NCBI GenBank assembly: GCA_902767285.1
Contig: CACXHC010000248.1
Coordinates: forward strand, 1-5,289
Direction: 5' to 3'
Source of the DNA: an uncultured Ruminococcus sp.
GTDB taxonomy: Bacteria > Bacillota > Clostridia > Oscillospirales > Acutalibacteraceae
Length of the DNA stretch: 5,289 bases
Shown: in pieces, positions 5,176 through 5,289 of the stretch
Layout of the letters: the number at the start of each line of letters is the position of its first letter
How positions within the stretch are numbered: the stretch's first letter is position 1
The notes under the pieces: generated by a model
The model's input: only the letters and a program-made list of their open reading frames with translations
Told to the model about the DNA's origin: nothing
Databases searched by the model: none
Position numbers and translations under genes: made by a program

Positions 5176-5213
5176 AACAAATCCGACTGCACAAGTACGC
5201 AGTCGAATTTGTT
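5176..5213. repeat. 15-bp inverted repeat with one mismatch
   Basis: AACAAATCCGACTGC (5176-5190) pairs with the 15 bases at 5199-5213, with a single C-A mismatch (5183/5206) and an 8-base loop ACAAGTAC. This is the most stable hairpin in the non-coding block. The downstream bases on the plus strand (GCTATGTTTTG) are only weakly T-rich, so it might be a terminator for a plus-strand gene, an operator, or part of a dispersed repeat. Confidence 0.6.
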
Positions 5214-5261
5214 GCTATGTTTTGTAGTAAATATTATTCCGTAAGATTGCTGTGACAACCC

Positions 5262-5286
5262 TCCGTCACGCTCTCGCTGTGACGGA
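5262..5286. repeat. 8-bp inverted repeat at window edge, possible start of a dispersed repeat
   Basis: TCCGTCAC (5262-5269) pairs perfectly with GTGACGGA (5279-5286) around a 9-base loop. The octamer GCTGTGAC occurs at 5249-5256 and again at 5276-5283. The wording ACCCTCCGTCAC with a facing GTGACGG resembles palindromic intergenic repeats that I recall as frequent in gut Clostridia. That resemblance is from memory and unchecked. The element is cut by the window end. Confidence 0.45.
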
Positions 5287-5289
5287 TAG

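Larger units (their letters stand above)
4964..5289. other. Non-coding block of 326 bases with inverted repeats, no gene
   Basis: No open frame with family features or a ribosome site was found on either strand, and no tRNA could be folded here. The block holds A/T tracts next to the SRP RNA promoter, a GC-rich patch (4986-5032), at least five inverted repeats listed separately, and an AT-rich stretch (5119-5145). It could contain the 5' regulatory region of the SRP operon, terminators of a gene beyond the window, a small RNA, or copies of dispersed repeats. Sequence alone does not decide. Confidence 0.6.

Noticed and set aside
1..5289. CRISPR array or defence gene cluster
   Set aside because: No regularly spaced direct repeats and no defence-type proteins are present. 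The genes are housekeeping, apart from the TnpB element.

Overview
The window looks like a chromosomal segment of a low-GC Firmicute of the class Clostridia, possibly a Ruminococcus-like gut anaerobe. The class-level call rests on AT-rich codon use, strong GGAGG-type ribosome binding sites, and the gene order SRP RNA - dnaX - ybaB - recR, which is also found in Bacillus subtilis. The genus is a guess. All complete genes lie on the minus strand, so they read from right to left.

From right to left: positions 4964-5289 hold no gene but several inverted repeats and A/T tracts. A strong sigma-A type promoter (4935-4963) with A-tracts upstream drives the SRP RNA gene (about 4910 to 4765). Then follow dnaX (TTG start at 4733, clamp-loader gamma/tau subunit), ybaB (start 3029, nucleoid-associated protein) and recR (start 2676, recombination mediator). 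A strong intrinsic terminator at 2030-2054 ends this unit. A second unit holds aroB (start 1960, 3-dehydroquinate synthase) and, 20 bases on, kptA (start 821, NAD-dependent RNA 2'-phosphotransferase). No terminator is visible after kptA.

At the left edge, on the plus strand, lies the end of an IS200/IS605-type element: the last 33 codons of a TnpB nuclease gene, then its omega-RNA scaffold region, then the right-end hairpin. The element ends at about position 264, some 11 bases from the kptA stop codon. Its RNA-guide portion would therefore be copied from host DNA that includes the end of kptA.

Three gene starts are placed downstream of the longest possible open frame (aroB, ybaB, dnaX), because the longer versions would start before, or inside, the ribosome binding site. 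The genes serve protein targeting (SRP RNA), replication and repair (DnaX, YbaB, RecR), aromatic amino acid synthesis (AroB) and RNA end modification (KptA). I see no clearly new multi-gene system. The parts least explained by known genes are the TnpB/omega-RNA junction with kptA and the structured non-coding block right of the SRP RNA promoter.
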